Assembly (NCBI GenBank): GCA_905250885.1
Contig: CAJNOQ010001533.1
Coordinates: 1 to 30,622, forward strand
Source of the DNA: Didymodactylos carnosus
Taxonomy: Eukaryota; Rotifera; Eurotatoria; Philodinida; Philodinidae
Length of the DNA stretch: 30,622 nt
Direction of reading: 5' to 3'
Shown here piece by piece: positions 19,824-29,374 of the stretch. How positions within the stretch are numbered: the first letter of the stretch is position 1; every line of letters begins with the position of its first letter. Under the pieces are notes generated by a model, which saw nothing but the letters and a program-made list of their open reading frames with translations, did not search any database and was not told the origin of the DNA. The position numbers and the translations under genes were made by a program.

Positions 19824-20453
19824 TTATTCGTACAATAGTGGTTGATTCATCTGAAGGAGAAGAAAATCTATGCGTTCGTTCTGTTCGAGCTGGAGAAGCT
19901 CTTGATCGTTTTGTTCTTCCAGTTTGGTTTGTGCGAATCGTTCTTCGGCGTTGATATTCTCCTGTTGTTCTGTTTGATCGCTCAGAAATTGGAGGTGCTC
20001 AAGAACGACAAAGCCTTCGAATTCATACAGTTGTTCTTGCTCCCATCTATTTCTTGGATCAATTGTTTCCAAGTTGTACATGTATGAATCCAACAGCATA
20101 TCGTCGGTGGGAGAATCTATTGATTCTCGAATCGGATCATGATTTGCCGAACTGTTCCCGAATGTTTCTTGTAAACGTCCTTGCCTCCAGTGTCCTCGAG
20201 TGTAGTTCGTATGTGGTCGATCACGAGGTGGTGATCTGGGGGTCCAGCGTTGTCGTTCTCGCTGCCGCTGCTGATGTATCATGTCTTGTTGTCGGTCTCT
20301 TTGTCGCTGACGTCGTCGTTGCCTTCTTCTAGCTAATTGTCTGGTGGTCGGATTATTACGAGGCGCGACATTTTGAACTGGCCGAGTAGTGTTGACTTCA
20401 ATCGTGGTTGTCGCGACTTCCAGCAACGGTTGACTCGTAATCATAACGGCCAT
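19824..20453 (-). CDS. Gln/Arg-rich protein of unknown function
   Basis: A 209-codon frame, the longest unexplained one in the window. Residues 30-80 are dominated by Arg and Gln (RRRQRQRDRQQ, QRQRERQRW) and would be strongly basic. The rest is acidic and Glu/Gln/Leu-rich (RWEQEQLYEFEGF, EERFAQTKLEEQ) with coiled-coil character. I recognise no domain. The piggyBac element sits only two bases upstream of the ATG, in its TTAA. If the element is removed, the same frame stays open for about 37 more codons up to a stop near 22770. The true start may therefore lie upstream, and the insertion may have cut the gene. It lies on the same strand as the MULE transposase remnant further on and could be a second ORF of that element. 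Confidence 0.45.
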   Translation of the reverse strand: MAVMITSQPLLEVATTTIEVNTTRPVQNVAPRNNPTTRQLARRRQRRRQRQRDRQQDMIHQQRQRERQRWTPRSPPRDRPHTNYTRGHWRQGRLQETFGNSSANHDPIRESIDSPTDDMLLDSYMYNLETIDPRNRWEQEQLYEFEGFVVLEHLQFLSDQTEQQENINAEERFAQTKLEEQNDQELLQLEQNERIDFLLLQMNQPLLYE

Positions 20454-20459
20454 GGTTAA

Positions 20460-20476
20460 CCCTTGTAGTACCGGCC
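20460..20476 (+). repeat. piggyBac left terminal inverted repeat
   Basis: CCCTTGTAGTACCGGCC immediately after TTAA. The inverted hairpin of GGGTCA begins on its last base. Confidence 0.9.
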
Positions 20477-20814
20477 AGGGTCATTTTTGACCCTGTTCTG
20501 AAAAACTCGAAAATATGCTAGACGTATTTTGTTGTTTCCCAGTTTTAGGCAGCAACCAGCATCCTCTACGGATAGACATACGTCGGTGAAACTAGAACGA
20601 AGTACATTCTTTGTCCGTACTACTACGACCTCTTGGTAGAATACAGTATCGGCAGTATGTATTAAAGGAAGGAGAAAAAGTGAAATTTTTCAATGCCTTA
20701 TACAATGAGTCATCCATTGACTAAATGGGTAATGAGGGCGATGTTTTCCTTGTAGATTCACCTTTTTTCTCATTTTGTTTGGATCCAGCTGTCTGAAGTA
20801 TTGTCATAACTATT

Positions 20815-22540
20815 ATGAACAGTTCAAGTGAAGCCGAAAGCGATAGTGATTATTTGGATGATCCAAACAGCGGTTCGGAAACGAGAGTCGATGAAAGTCA
20901 AACATCTGACGATGATGAGAAATTGATTTAGAAAATCTTAAAATAAATGATGATTCGACATGGAAAAGTTCATATAGTTCCACCTCTGGAATGATCTGGT
21001 CTTCAACTCCTCATCATCCAACGAAGAATGAGTCCTCAAACGACACTATCAAAAAAACTGGTCTTACAAATATCACTGAAGATGTCTCATTCATTGAAGA
21101 TGCATTTATGTGCTTTTAATCAAAATTAATTCTTGAGAAAATTTTGATTTATTCAAACTTGGAATATACTCAGAAGAACACTTACAATGAAACAATAGAA
21201 GAAATAACTATCATGGAATTGAAAGCTTTTATTGGACTTTTATTACTTGCTGGTTTGTTGGGAAAATCGAAGACAGACCTGAAATGTTTACGAAGAAGAA
21301 GTCCATTAGAATCTCCAGTATTCAAAGCCACCATGTCAAGAAGTCGTTTTCAAACTATTATTTCTTGTTTGAGATTCGATGATAAAAGAACAAGAGAAGA
21401 AAGAAAACAAACAGATAAATTCGCAGCAATACGTGAAATCTGGTCAAATTTCCAAAATTGTTTACAAACATGTTATACACCAGGATCTAATGTTACCATT
21501 GATGAACAGCTATTAGGATTTAGAGGAAAATGTTCTTTCCGTCAATTTATGCCAAAGAAACCTGACAAATACTGATTGAAATTTTGGCTATGCGTTGATA
21601 CAGATTCACATTATGTGTTCAATGCATTTCCTTACGTTGGGTGACAACCGAATGAGCAAAGACAAACACAGATAGGTGCCAAAGTAGTTCTCGAATTACT
21701 CGAACCACTTTATGGTTCGAGCAGAAACGTTACAATGGATAACTTCTTTACAAGTGTTCCATTGGGCCAAGAACTGCAAACAAAGAATCTGACTCTTGTA
21801 GGAATAATGCGAAGAAACAAATCAGAAATACCTATCGAGTTTCAATGCAACAAAGATCGTGAAGTCAACTCTTCGCTCTTTGGTTTTCAAGACGATTTAA
21901 CCTTAGTGTCTTTTGTCCCCAAGCAGAATAGAGCGGTATTACTACGCTCTTCGAAACATCACGACAATCAAGTGGACAAGAAAACTGGAAAACCAATTAT
22001 TATTTTGGATTATAATAAAACAAAAGGAGCTGTCGACACTGTTGACCAAATGTGTCATAAATATACAGTAAAAAAAGTTTTCAGTATTACTCTATTTCAT
22101 TTTTGTTTCAGGTGAAACGAGGTACAAAGCGATGGCCACTGTGTATTTTTTATGGAATGATAGATATTGCTGCCATAAACGCTCTGATTGTCTGGAAGGC
22201 AAAAAATCCTCAGTGGAATCAGAATAAAAAATATTAACGTCGGTTATCTTTGGAAGAATTAGGCGTGGCTCTGGTATCACACCTAATGGATTTTCGTTCA
22301 AAGAACTCGAAGTTCTTGAACACAGATATTCGAAATGCATTAGCTGTTGTGGGTTATCCTGTGTTGAACAAGAATCCGTTAGAACCAATTGAAGATTCTA
22401 CTAAGCCAAAACGAAGAAGGTGCTCGATTTGTGATTATTCTGGAGACAAGAAAACATCAACTCAATGTTGTAGTTGTTCCTCGTTCGTTTGTAGTGAACA
22501 TTCTGTTAAACGCATCTTTTGTATCCCTTGCTCGAAATAA
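20815..22540 (+). pseudogene. piggyBac transposase (DDD, cut-and-paste), disrupted
   Basis: It starts at ATG 20815 with a typical acidic N-terminus. The frame shifts near 20925, and stops follow at 21117-21119, 21573-21575, 21642-21644 and 22235-22237, each with clear homology continuing behind it. The catalytic Asp residues are visible in NVTIDEQLLGFRGKC, NVTMDNFF and KGAVDTVDQM. A GT-AG intron of 44 bp (22068-22111, ending TTTTTGTTTCAG) interrupts the sequence after CHKYT; skipping it restores the frame to VKRGTKRWPL. The C-terminal Cys/His-rich zinc domain (CSICDYSG, CCSC, CSEH, CIPC) is intact and ends at 22540. The enzyme would excise and insert at TTAA; this copy cannot make a full protein. 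Confidence 0.93.
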
Positions 22541-22665
22541 AAGCATCGTTTTCATTTTTTTCTATCAGGTCAAACTAGAAAACATCGGATCTTATTCAAA
22601 AATTAATTTAAAAGTAAAAGAATTATTTTACAAAAGCATATATTGTCAGTATAACAGTTAAAAGA

Positions 22666-22682
22666 GGCCGGTACTACGAGGG
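22666..22682 (-). repeat. piggyBac right terminal inverted repeat
   Basis: GGCCGGTACTACGAGGG, the reverse complement of the left end with one mismatch, followed at once by TTAA. Confidence 0.9.
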
Positions 22683-22826
22683 TTAAAAAGATCGAATGAA
22701 AAATCTTTTGTCCGAAGGAGAAAACTTCGAAAAATAGCAGACAACAAAAAACTCGAAAATGGAAAAAATCGCCTAAAGATGTCTAATCTGTTGTCGGGTA
22801 AAATGTTCGTTCGCGAGAGGTGTTTT

Positions 22827-23581
22827 TCAGCAACGGGCTGGGAAGGTTCGAAAGAATAGAGACTTTATTTTTAAAATAACGGGAATGAGACAAGGAAGTT
22901 GTGTTGAAAAGAACAAAAAATATCGCTTCTGCACTCCAATGAGCAGAGAAGGACCTTCCAGAAATTCACTGAGATTGATTTTATTCTGATCAAACTGCGA
23001 GCCGAGTGTTTGAATTCGGCTTTGAAGAGCAAGAGTGTTTTTATTCTTCTTTTTCTTTCCGCCCATGAGTGACTTCAGAATTTCTTGCCGAACGACGACT
23101 TCTTCGGTCTTGAGACAATCGAAAAAGTACCAAATATTCGGATGATATTTGGTCATTCGACGATTGAATCGATGATTCCAGCCTGATTATCATTGTGAGA
23201 TCGTGCAGGAAAGAGAAAATAACTGACTAAATCGTTCGTTCGAACATCGAGATCCAAAATATTCCATAGCTTTCTGTTCACTTTCGTCATCCAATATCCA
23301 TTAAAGTAGTCCAGTAGTGGTTGAATCGAGTCAGGAGATCCATTGGCGATTTCGTCGAAGGCGCATTCGATCTGATTCAATGGGAGAAGAAGGAGGGCCA
23401 CCAGTTTGCGTACACTCGATCGAGCATCTTCTTCATCACGATAAATGAACACCGACTCGAGCGTCTGAACTTTCCGATAGACAGATTGTGTAAATTGATA
23501 ATGACAGCCTATATGACGCGTGTTCGGAAACTGAAAATGACGAGAAGCATTAGCCATAGAAGAGAAAAGGAGTGAGCTTAC
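22827..23581 (-). pseudogene. MULE (Mutator-like) transposase, C-terminal exons
   Basis: Two exons are recognisable on the minus strand. Exon 23530-23224 begins FPNTRHIGCHYQFTQSVYRK, the zinc-binding/helical part of the transposase core, and goes on through SSVRKLVALLLLP to WNILDLDVRTNDLV. An intron of 41 bp (23183-23223, GTTATT...AATCAG) is followed by exon 23182-22827, starting SWNHRFNRRMTKYHPNIWYF and ending in a Lys-rich tail. A further 51-bp intron (23531-23581, GTAAGC...TTTTCAG) precedes the first exon, but the sequence upstream of it gives no MULE homology, so the N-terminal DDE part is missing. What remains reads cleanly without stops. The last 40 or so residues (after LLIG) look unlike the family and may be read-through. 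Confidence 0.8.
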
Positions 23582-24110
23582 CTGTTCAGTTCATTGAACA
23601 GTTTAGATCGAGTTAATGAAACATGATGAAAGCATGTGCAACAATCTCAGAAATTCAGGGAGACAGAAATTTTTCAGAAAGCGTTCTGGAGACCAAGTTC
23701 TGTGACAAAAAATGCTCAGCTTGTCGAGATCTATCAGACTATACATAATAGTCGAGGTTCTGAGTAGTTTTTCTATTAGGGCCGATTTGTGGGCAAACCT
23801 TCCCCCCTCCTTTGACATCAAATGCATTTTGTAGCCGTTTGCTTACGTTCAAAATCTGAACTCTCAAAGTTTCTGATTCAATACTATTGTTACAAACAGA
23901 AGCGTTTTTGTATTTGAGCTTCTTTCTCCGAATGATCTTTGACAAAACATGTCGTTGTAACATAGATTGGTATTAACACATGCGTCGCAGATAGAGTTTC
24001 AACACGAATAATGGTTAGATTCAGTCTGTGCGCACCAAATTACACTGGCAATACCCTTATTTGGGAGACGTGATCTTCGTTGGTTCCAAGCCAACCAACA
24101 GGATCCCAAG
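23582..24110. other. No gene recognised
   Basis: Two overlapping minus-strand ORFs of 74 codons lack domain similarity. This is where the missing upstream exons of the MULE transposase would be expected, but no DDE motif is visible. Confidence 0.5.
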
Positions 24111-24120
24111 AGAAACGGAA

Positions 24121-24375
24121 CCCAGATTCAGACTCCCCGCATCGAGTAACTTTCAAAGAGATCTTTTTCAAAAGAGGTAGATTTTCATTGGTTTATGACT
24201 GACTAATGACGTTTCGACATGAAAAACCCTAGATTCGAACTCCCCGAGGTCGAGAACCTATGTTCAACGTTTATTCCACAATTCACCAACTTTATTAATT
24301 TCTGCCTATTAACTGATTATTAACTATTAATTAATACTAACTGATCCCAGATTCGAACTCCCCGTATCGAATTAC
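24121..24375 (-). repeat. Three copies of a CCCAGATTCGAACTCCCCG repeat, B-box-like
   Basis: Copies begin at 24121, 24227 and 24346, spaced about 106-119 bp. On the minus strand copies two and three read GGGGAGTTCGAATCT, which fits the RNA polymerase III B-box consensus (GWTCRANNC); the first copy has a substitution in it. No A box or tRNA fold is evident, so this may be a SINE-like remnant or just a short tandem repeat. Confidence 0.55.
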
Positions 24376-24433
24376 CCCAGATAGCATCAACTCATCTCGC
24401 AGTTCGCGTCCTGGGCGGTAATGTTCTTTTGAC

Positions 24434-24503
24434 CCTGTACAGACAGACAGACAAACTTTTAGCATTTTTTAGTCGGTGTAAAACCCTTTCTTTCAGAAAA
24501 GGG
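24434..24503. repeat. CAGA tract followed by a CCCTTT/AAAGGG hairpin
   Basis: TACAGACAGACAGACAAAC at 24434-24452 matches the start of the tract at 16533. About 30 bp later CCCTTT (24484-24489) and AAAGGG (24498-24503) form a small hairpin. No gene is attached. Confidence 0.55.
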
Positions 24504-24764
24504 AATTAGTTGGTGATAGAATATCCGTCAAAGACCGTCACAGACATGTTTAATACCCTTCATAGACACTCCGAGCAGCAACCACCGACTATGCAAGACT
24601 GTCGGCATAAGATCAAAGACCATGCATTAATAACGTTTTTATTATAATATATGAACTACTTTCTGATTCCAGTTTTGACGGAATGAGTAAAACGATATTT
24701 TAGGAATGTGCTCCGAAATAGATAGACTCAAAAAATTTCCCTGTGATTATGAAAGGCAGCTACA

Positions 24765-25649
24765 TCATGTTTCACATTTTAATCCCGTAGGGGTTGCGCT
24801 GAAAGCGTTTTTCAAATAAGTCCCTTGATAAATATAACCATGTTTAGCTGCTGCTTCGAATGCTTGATGTATATCAAAACTACCAAATTCATATGGAATG
24901 ATTGATATTTCTTTATAGTCAATTTGATTAAGTATTGGATCGAAAATACGCCATATTCTGGTAATTCATCTGGGCATACAAAATTAAGTTGTGGACCCAT
25001 AAATGCATCAAGAATTAAACGTCCATGCCTATCAGGCGTTTCACCAACTCCATGACGGGAATCATGTGTTAAATCAGTGTTGGCTTCTTCAATACTAAAA
25101 TCCATTTCACCGGGTCGTTTTATATTTATTTTAAGACAAATGACTTCATCTGGTTGAAAACGTATAACAAGTTCATTACGAGCTAATCGACCATTGGGAT
25201 TGTTTCGACGAATATCTTCATCAAATATTCCACCAGGAACATCATGAAACTGAATTCGTATTTCAATTTTCTTCTCATTTAATGCTTTACCTAGAAAAAA
25301 AATAAAAAAATAAACATCTCTCTAGTGATTTATAATAAAACCTGCACGAAGAATAAATGGTACGCCAGCCCAACGTTCATTATTTATTGAAAGAACAACT
25401 TGTGCATATGTCGGTGTTGTTGAATCTTTTGGAACACCTTCATCATCTAAATAGCCTTTTCGACGTTCAGGATCTGTTGAAAATTTATCACCAACATATT
25501 GTCCAATGACAACATCTTCAGTTTTAATTGGCAATATAGAACGTAATACTCTCACTTTTTCATTACGAATATCTTCAGCTTTCATTGAACGTGGTTTTTC
25601 CATGGCAACAATTGATAAAATTTGCATTAATTCAGTTTGGATTACATCT
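24765..25649 (-). pseudogene. G6PD: Glucose-6-phosphate dehydrogenase fragment, C-terminal half
   Basis: Exon 25649-25342 reads RDVIQTELMQILSIVAMEKP and goes on through VVIGQYVG, KGYLDDEGVP and NERWAGVPFILRAG. A 51-bp GT-AG intron (25291-25341) follows. Exon 25290-24765 continues GKALNEKKIEIRIQFHDVPG, then RNELVIRFQPDE, DLTHDSR, RLILDAFMG and FVCPDELPEY. A one-base deletion near 24952 shifts the frame; the shifted frame continues RIFDPILNQIDYKE and ends after YQGTYLKN at TGA 24767-24765, where it departs from the normal C-terminus. The enzyme normally oxidises glucose-6-phosphate with NADP in the pentose phosphate pathway. The N-terminal NADP-binding and catalytic halves are absent: the first exon starts at an acceptor-like TTTATTTCAAG with no recognisable exon beyond. 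It cannot be active. Confidence 0.88.
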
Positions 25650-25877
25650 CTTGAAATAAACAAAATAAATAAATTCTATGCAAGTTTTTCGATAGAAAAT
25701 TTGTAAAAGCTCATATTCCGACGGAGATACAGGAACATTCCATTTCTTCGCTTGCTTTTAAGACGAGTATTACTCCATCTTAATCTACTATAAAAAGAAT
25801 TCGTGCTCATGACTTATTTCTGAGAAGATCGAACTTTAATAGTGAACTTCGACTTAAAACTTTACTAACATAAAGAC

Positions 25878-25896
25878 GGGTGTGGGTGGGTGTGGG
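25878..25896 (+). repeat. TGTGGG telomere-like tract
   Basis: GGGTGTGGGTGGGTGTGGG: two TGTGGG hexamers and a TGGG between them. TGTGGG is the known telomere repeat unit of bdelloids. The complementary CCACACCCC stands 40 bp later (25922-25930). Three units are too few to be a functional telomere; it may be an interstitial scar or chance. Confidence 0.45.
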
Positions 25897-25899
25897 ATT

Positions 25900-28500
25900 A
25901 CTTTGAGTCACACCTAACCAGCCACACCCCATCCACGCAGCCACAGTCACAGCCACATACGTATATACCCACTCTCACACCCTTATCGCAAAAACCGTGG
26001 AAGTGTCGCGAAAAAATCAGTCATTAATCGCGTTTCAGCTCGACATTATCGTTGCGACATATCGTGATTAATCACCAATTTTCCAGCGATTTTAAGTTTA
26101 TGCGAATTTTTTATGCAGAGGATAGTGATACATTGTTCCTTGAATATCTACTAGGATTATGCTTCAATAAGTTAGAGCATTTTTTCTTAGGATTATACAG
26201 TCGAAGATGTGTGGAGTAGGTCATCCTTTATGAGCTCATAACGATATACTTTTGACAGTATTATATCTACTATCAGCGTTTTTCTAATCGAACCAAGCTA
26301 AGATAAATTCTTATTTCACATACCAGAGTTTTCACTCTCTACAAAATGATAAAAAAATACTAGTAAAAAGTATTGACCCTCGAGGCGAAATAAGGTTTAC
26401 ATCTCTCTCCTGGATAGCGACTGTTAAAAAGACAAGCAAACATTTTCAGCGATTTTCATTCCGATTACATGGCTCTAAAGGAAAATATATGTGACATTCG
26501 AATTCAGGCTAAAAAGCTACATCAAATCGAAAAGATGATAGAGAAATGTTTTTCTATGAAAAAATCATCTATAATCTTGTTACCCCACACACTACGCGAT
26601 TAGTGCTAAAAAAGACACAAAGTATTGGCTTTGGCCAGGTGGTTTTTCATGTGGCGAACTATCCAAACTAACCTGAAATTCAGATTCAATATGTTATTTT
26701 ATGGGTAATTTAGTATTTTTTCCAGTTTCTGACCCTTGCTAGATGACAGGATTTTGATGATTTCAATTCAGAAGTTATGGCTGAGGAAAACCCATGTTCG
26801 GAGCTACAGAAATATGTATGGTTTATTAAAAAAAAAGTCCTATGTTGATACCGAAACAGTCAGTTAAGTACAGCTTCCGCGCTAAATCGAAGGTTTTTTA
26901 GAGAAGATTGTCTATTTTTATTAACATATAAAAATCTTTTTTGATTTATTCACGCATCATACAATACAGAATTTTTTGCTCAATATGTGTATACGTTTGA
27001 TTTAAATATTTTAAACAAAAAATATTTAAAAGAATAGGTGGTTTTATTCAGATGGTTAATTGTGCATGTTGTAATTGTTGGTTTTCACGTACCACAGGCG
27101 GCAGACCGTTAAAGTGTCCTGCTCAACGATTATTTGTGTCAGTTCGCACACTTAAAACACTTGTGGTGATACGTACTAGATTTGATTCGTGTTGCTAATC
27201 AATCATTATATTCATCCTAGTTCACCGAAGTAAATCGTTTAGTAAATATAAATGGTTCATAGTGAAAAAATATCAAACGATTATGATAGTGAAGATGAAG
27301 ATTATAAAATACTAGATATTCATTGAGAACATAAATATAAAGTACTTGCTCAGTACTAAAAAACCGATCAGCGCAAAATAATCGGTCGAATGATGTGCAG
27401 TTTATCCGTTCTCGGACGCGAATTTTTGAATCTGGTTCAATTCTGAGGTTGCCTGACGACATTTTGGCTAAGCAAGTGTTTTTTTTATGTGGACTTTTTG
27501 ACATGTTCTATGATGCATCAGCGCATAAGAAGTCTTTCAACATCACAGCTTATGCGCAGCACGACTATTCTCTTTTTTTCTTTGATCGCTTTCTGGGTGA
27601 AATTTGAGTATCATATCCTAGAGAACTAGAGCTCGTAGAACAATTTTGACAAAGGTAGTGGATTTTTGGTGTATTGAATATTGGCAGCTGACGGTTCTTA
27701 TCGCTTGAATAAAGTAAACTTAGAGATGACGGTCCCAAAATGTAAACAAAATGGCCTTTAGACTTGGAAAATTTTCAAACTTTTTATTGTTCTGAGCGAT
27801 TTTGATTAAAAGAAAAAAAAGAATTCTCCTTTTGTTATTCTTCTCAAGTTGGTGGTTTGGATATACCGAAAGATCGAATGAAGTGTTAAACAAATTTAGC
27901 AATAGTTGGCTTTCTTTCGCCGGAAATAATGTCTTTCGAGTTTTGATATCGCAACTTGTGCATAGCCCAGTTGCTCTCTACTTTCACTTTATGTATTATT
28001 TCTGAATAAACCAATCAATTGTTTGTCTGAATCGCTTTTAATAAAATGATCAATCGAATTAGTTGCTATGTTGAATGCAGAGGAGAAGAAGTTGCAGCGC
28101 GCTATTTATAGTTTTTTTACAGAAACCACGCTTGTAAATACTGAACGGATTAGTTATAACTTGTCGCTCGCTGTAACTCATTTTTTTCCGAGATTTCCTT
28201 TCGCCATTGACGAACATGATTAGTGGAACGCCTCTAAGGGTTTTGGCGTTATTTGCTATTATTAAGTTTATACAGTTATGCGCTACAGAACAGCTGAGAT
28301 TCCACATAGCAGATAGATCTGCAAGTTACATTTTCTCTAGGAGAATAAATATCTAATACGGAACAGAAAAATACTTCTGTAAAGTAACAAAGTGACTTTA
28401 TAAATGAGTATTAAGGATACCCCTCTCCTCTTTTTGGGACTTTTCGTAGAAATTCTGTAGAATAAGAAGTAAAAGTCACTAGGGCTTCATATTTTCAGAA
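25900..28500. other. AT-rich DNA, no gene recognised
   Basis: About 2.6 kb without any ORF that resembles a known protein. Small frames exist, such as a 48-codon Cys-rich one starting at ATG 27052 (MVNCACCNCWF) and a 70-codon one at 27395-27607, but neither has a domain. At 26024-26075 an imperfect inverted pair ATTAATCGCG / CGTGATTAAT is visible. Confidence 0.5.
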
Positions 28501-28534
28501 CTGACAAGAAATTCAATAGAGCTCTCTTTCGTTT

Positions 28535-29014
28535 TTGTTTCATCTCTCTTTTTTTCCATCAACTGTTAAGTTGTGGAATAAACTTGACACAAATTTGCGT
28601 ATGATAAGATCAATAAGGAAATTTAAAAAAGAATATGGTGCAAAGTTCTTAGGCAGAAAGAAGATAATAGTAAAAGAAGTGAATAGAAAAGCTGATATTA
28701 TCTTCCATCAGATGCGTGCTGGACTCTCAATCCTCGGATATGACTTATTTCATCGCAAAATAGTACAGACACCAAATTCTCAGTTATGTTCTTGCTCTGA
28801 GTTGGAGACAGTCGAGCATTTCTTTCTGCATTGCTCAAACTATACAGCAGCTCGTACAAAACTTTTCAATTCAATTTATGAGTGTAACTCTGATCTGGTA
28901 ATCGATATGAACACTATCCTCTTGACTGATTCCTATTCGTTTGATCATTATCTCAAAATTTATAAAGCTACCATCTTATACATATGTGAAACTGGTCGTT
29001 TTATAACATTGTAA
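28535..29014 (+). pseudogene. LINE (non-LTR retrotransposon) reverse transcriptase, C-terminal remnant
   Basis: A 159-codon frame opened by TTG, not ATG, so it is the tail of a longer ORF. FFPSTVKLWNKL is the usual sequence following the reverse transcriptase domain of Jockey/CR1/I-type LINEs. It is followed by HQMRAGLSILGYDLFHRKI and the terminal zinc-knuckle-like CSCSELETVEHFFLHC (C-x-C-x8-H-x4-C). The catalytic reverse transcriptase and endonuclease domains are missing; a stop lies at 28517-28519. This is the 5' truncation typical of LINE copies. The hairpin and A-rich tail follow at 29298-29374. Confidence 0.75.
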
Positions 29015-29297
29015 CCACCTGAAGTAGCCTACAATTAGCTTATTCTTTCATTGTGTGTGCAGTCTACTGGTATTTATTTACCTCTTACTATCTCTCTACA
29101 TAATACTTTTATGTAATTCCTCAAGTCAATACGCAGCCGAAACCTTCTACCTCTCTTACTTTTCTTGTAATCTTGCTCACTAACCAGTCACTAATTTATG
29201 CATTTATGTACGTATCGTGTAAATATTTAATCTAATTTTTCATTTCACATTTCATGACTTCTTCTCTCTTAATGCTCATTGCCTAAGTGCATCGCCA

Positions 29298-29374
29298 GGC
29301 CCTAGTTTCTTATGTAACGGCAATGCCGAATTAAGAACTAGAGCCCATGAAATATTTCTTAAATAAATAAATAG
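29298..29374 (+). repeat. LINE 3' end: hairpin plus AAATAAATAAATA tail
   Basis: GGCCCTAGTTTCTTA (29298-29312) pairs with TTAAGAACTAGAGCCC (29331-29346), about 14 pairs with a bulge. It is followed 15 bp later by AAATAAATAAATA (29361-29373). A 3' stem-loop ahead of a short tandem tail is the usual template-recognition end of LINEs. It lies about 280 bp after the ORF stop, which leaves a 3' untranslated region of ordinary length. Confidence 0.75.

Larger units (their letters stand above)
20456..22686 (+). mobile_element. piggyBac transposon, structurally complete but inactivated
   Basis: The target-site duplication TTAA is perfect at 20456-20459 and 22683-22686. Terminal inverted repeats of 17 bp differ at one base: CCCTTGTAGTACCGGCC at 20460-20476, and the reverse complement of CCCTCGTAGTACCGGCC at 22666-22682. 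The element is 2,223 bp. A perfect subterminal hairpin CAGGGTCA-TTTT-TGACCCTG (20476-20495) sits at the left end only. It encodes a transposase in the plus orientation with several stops. With both ends intact it could still be moved by a transposase made elsewhere. It lies between the Gln/Arg-rich ORF and the MULE remnant. Confidence 0.95.

Noticed and set aside
24484-24503. Transcription terminator hairpin
   Set aside because: The CCCTTT/AAAGGG stem is short and followed by no T run, and intrinsic terminators of that type are bacterial.
25878-25930. Genuine telomere end
   Set aside because: Only two to three TGTGGG units, surrounded on both sides by several kb of ordinary sequence.
27052-27198. 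48-codon Cys-rich ORF (MVNCACCNCWF)
   Set aside because: Too short, no paired cysteine spacing of a known knuckle, no neighbours that would give it a role.
27395-27607. 70-codon plus-strand ORF
   Set aside because: No domain, low-complexity end rich in Phe, and overlapped by an equally long minus-strand frame.
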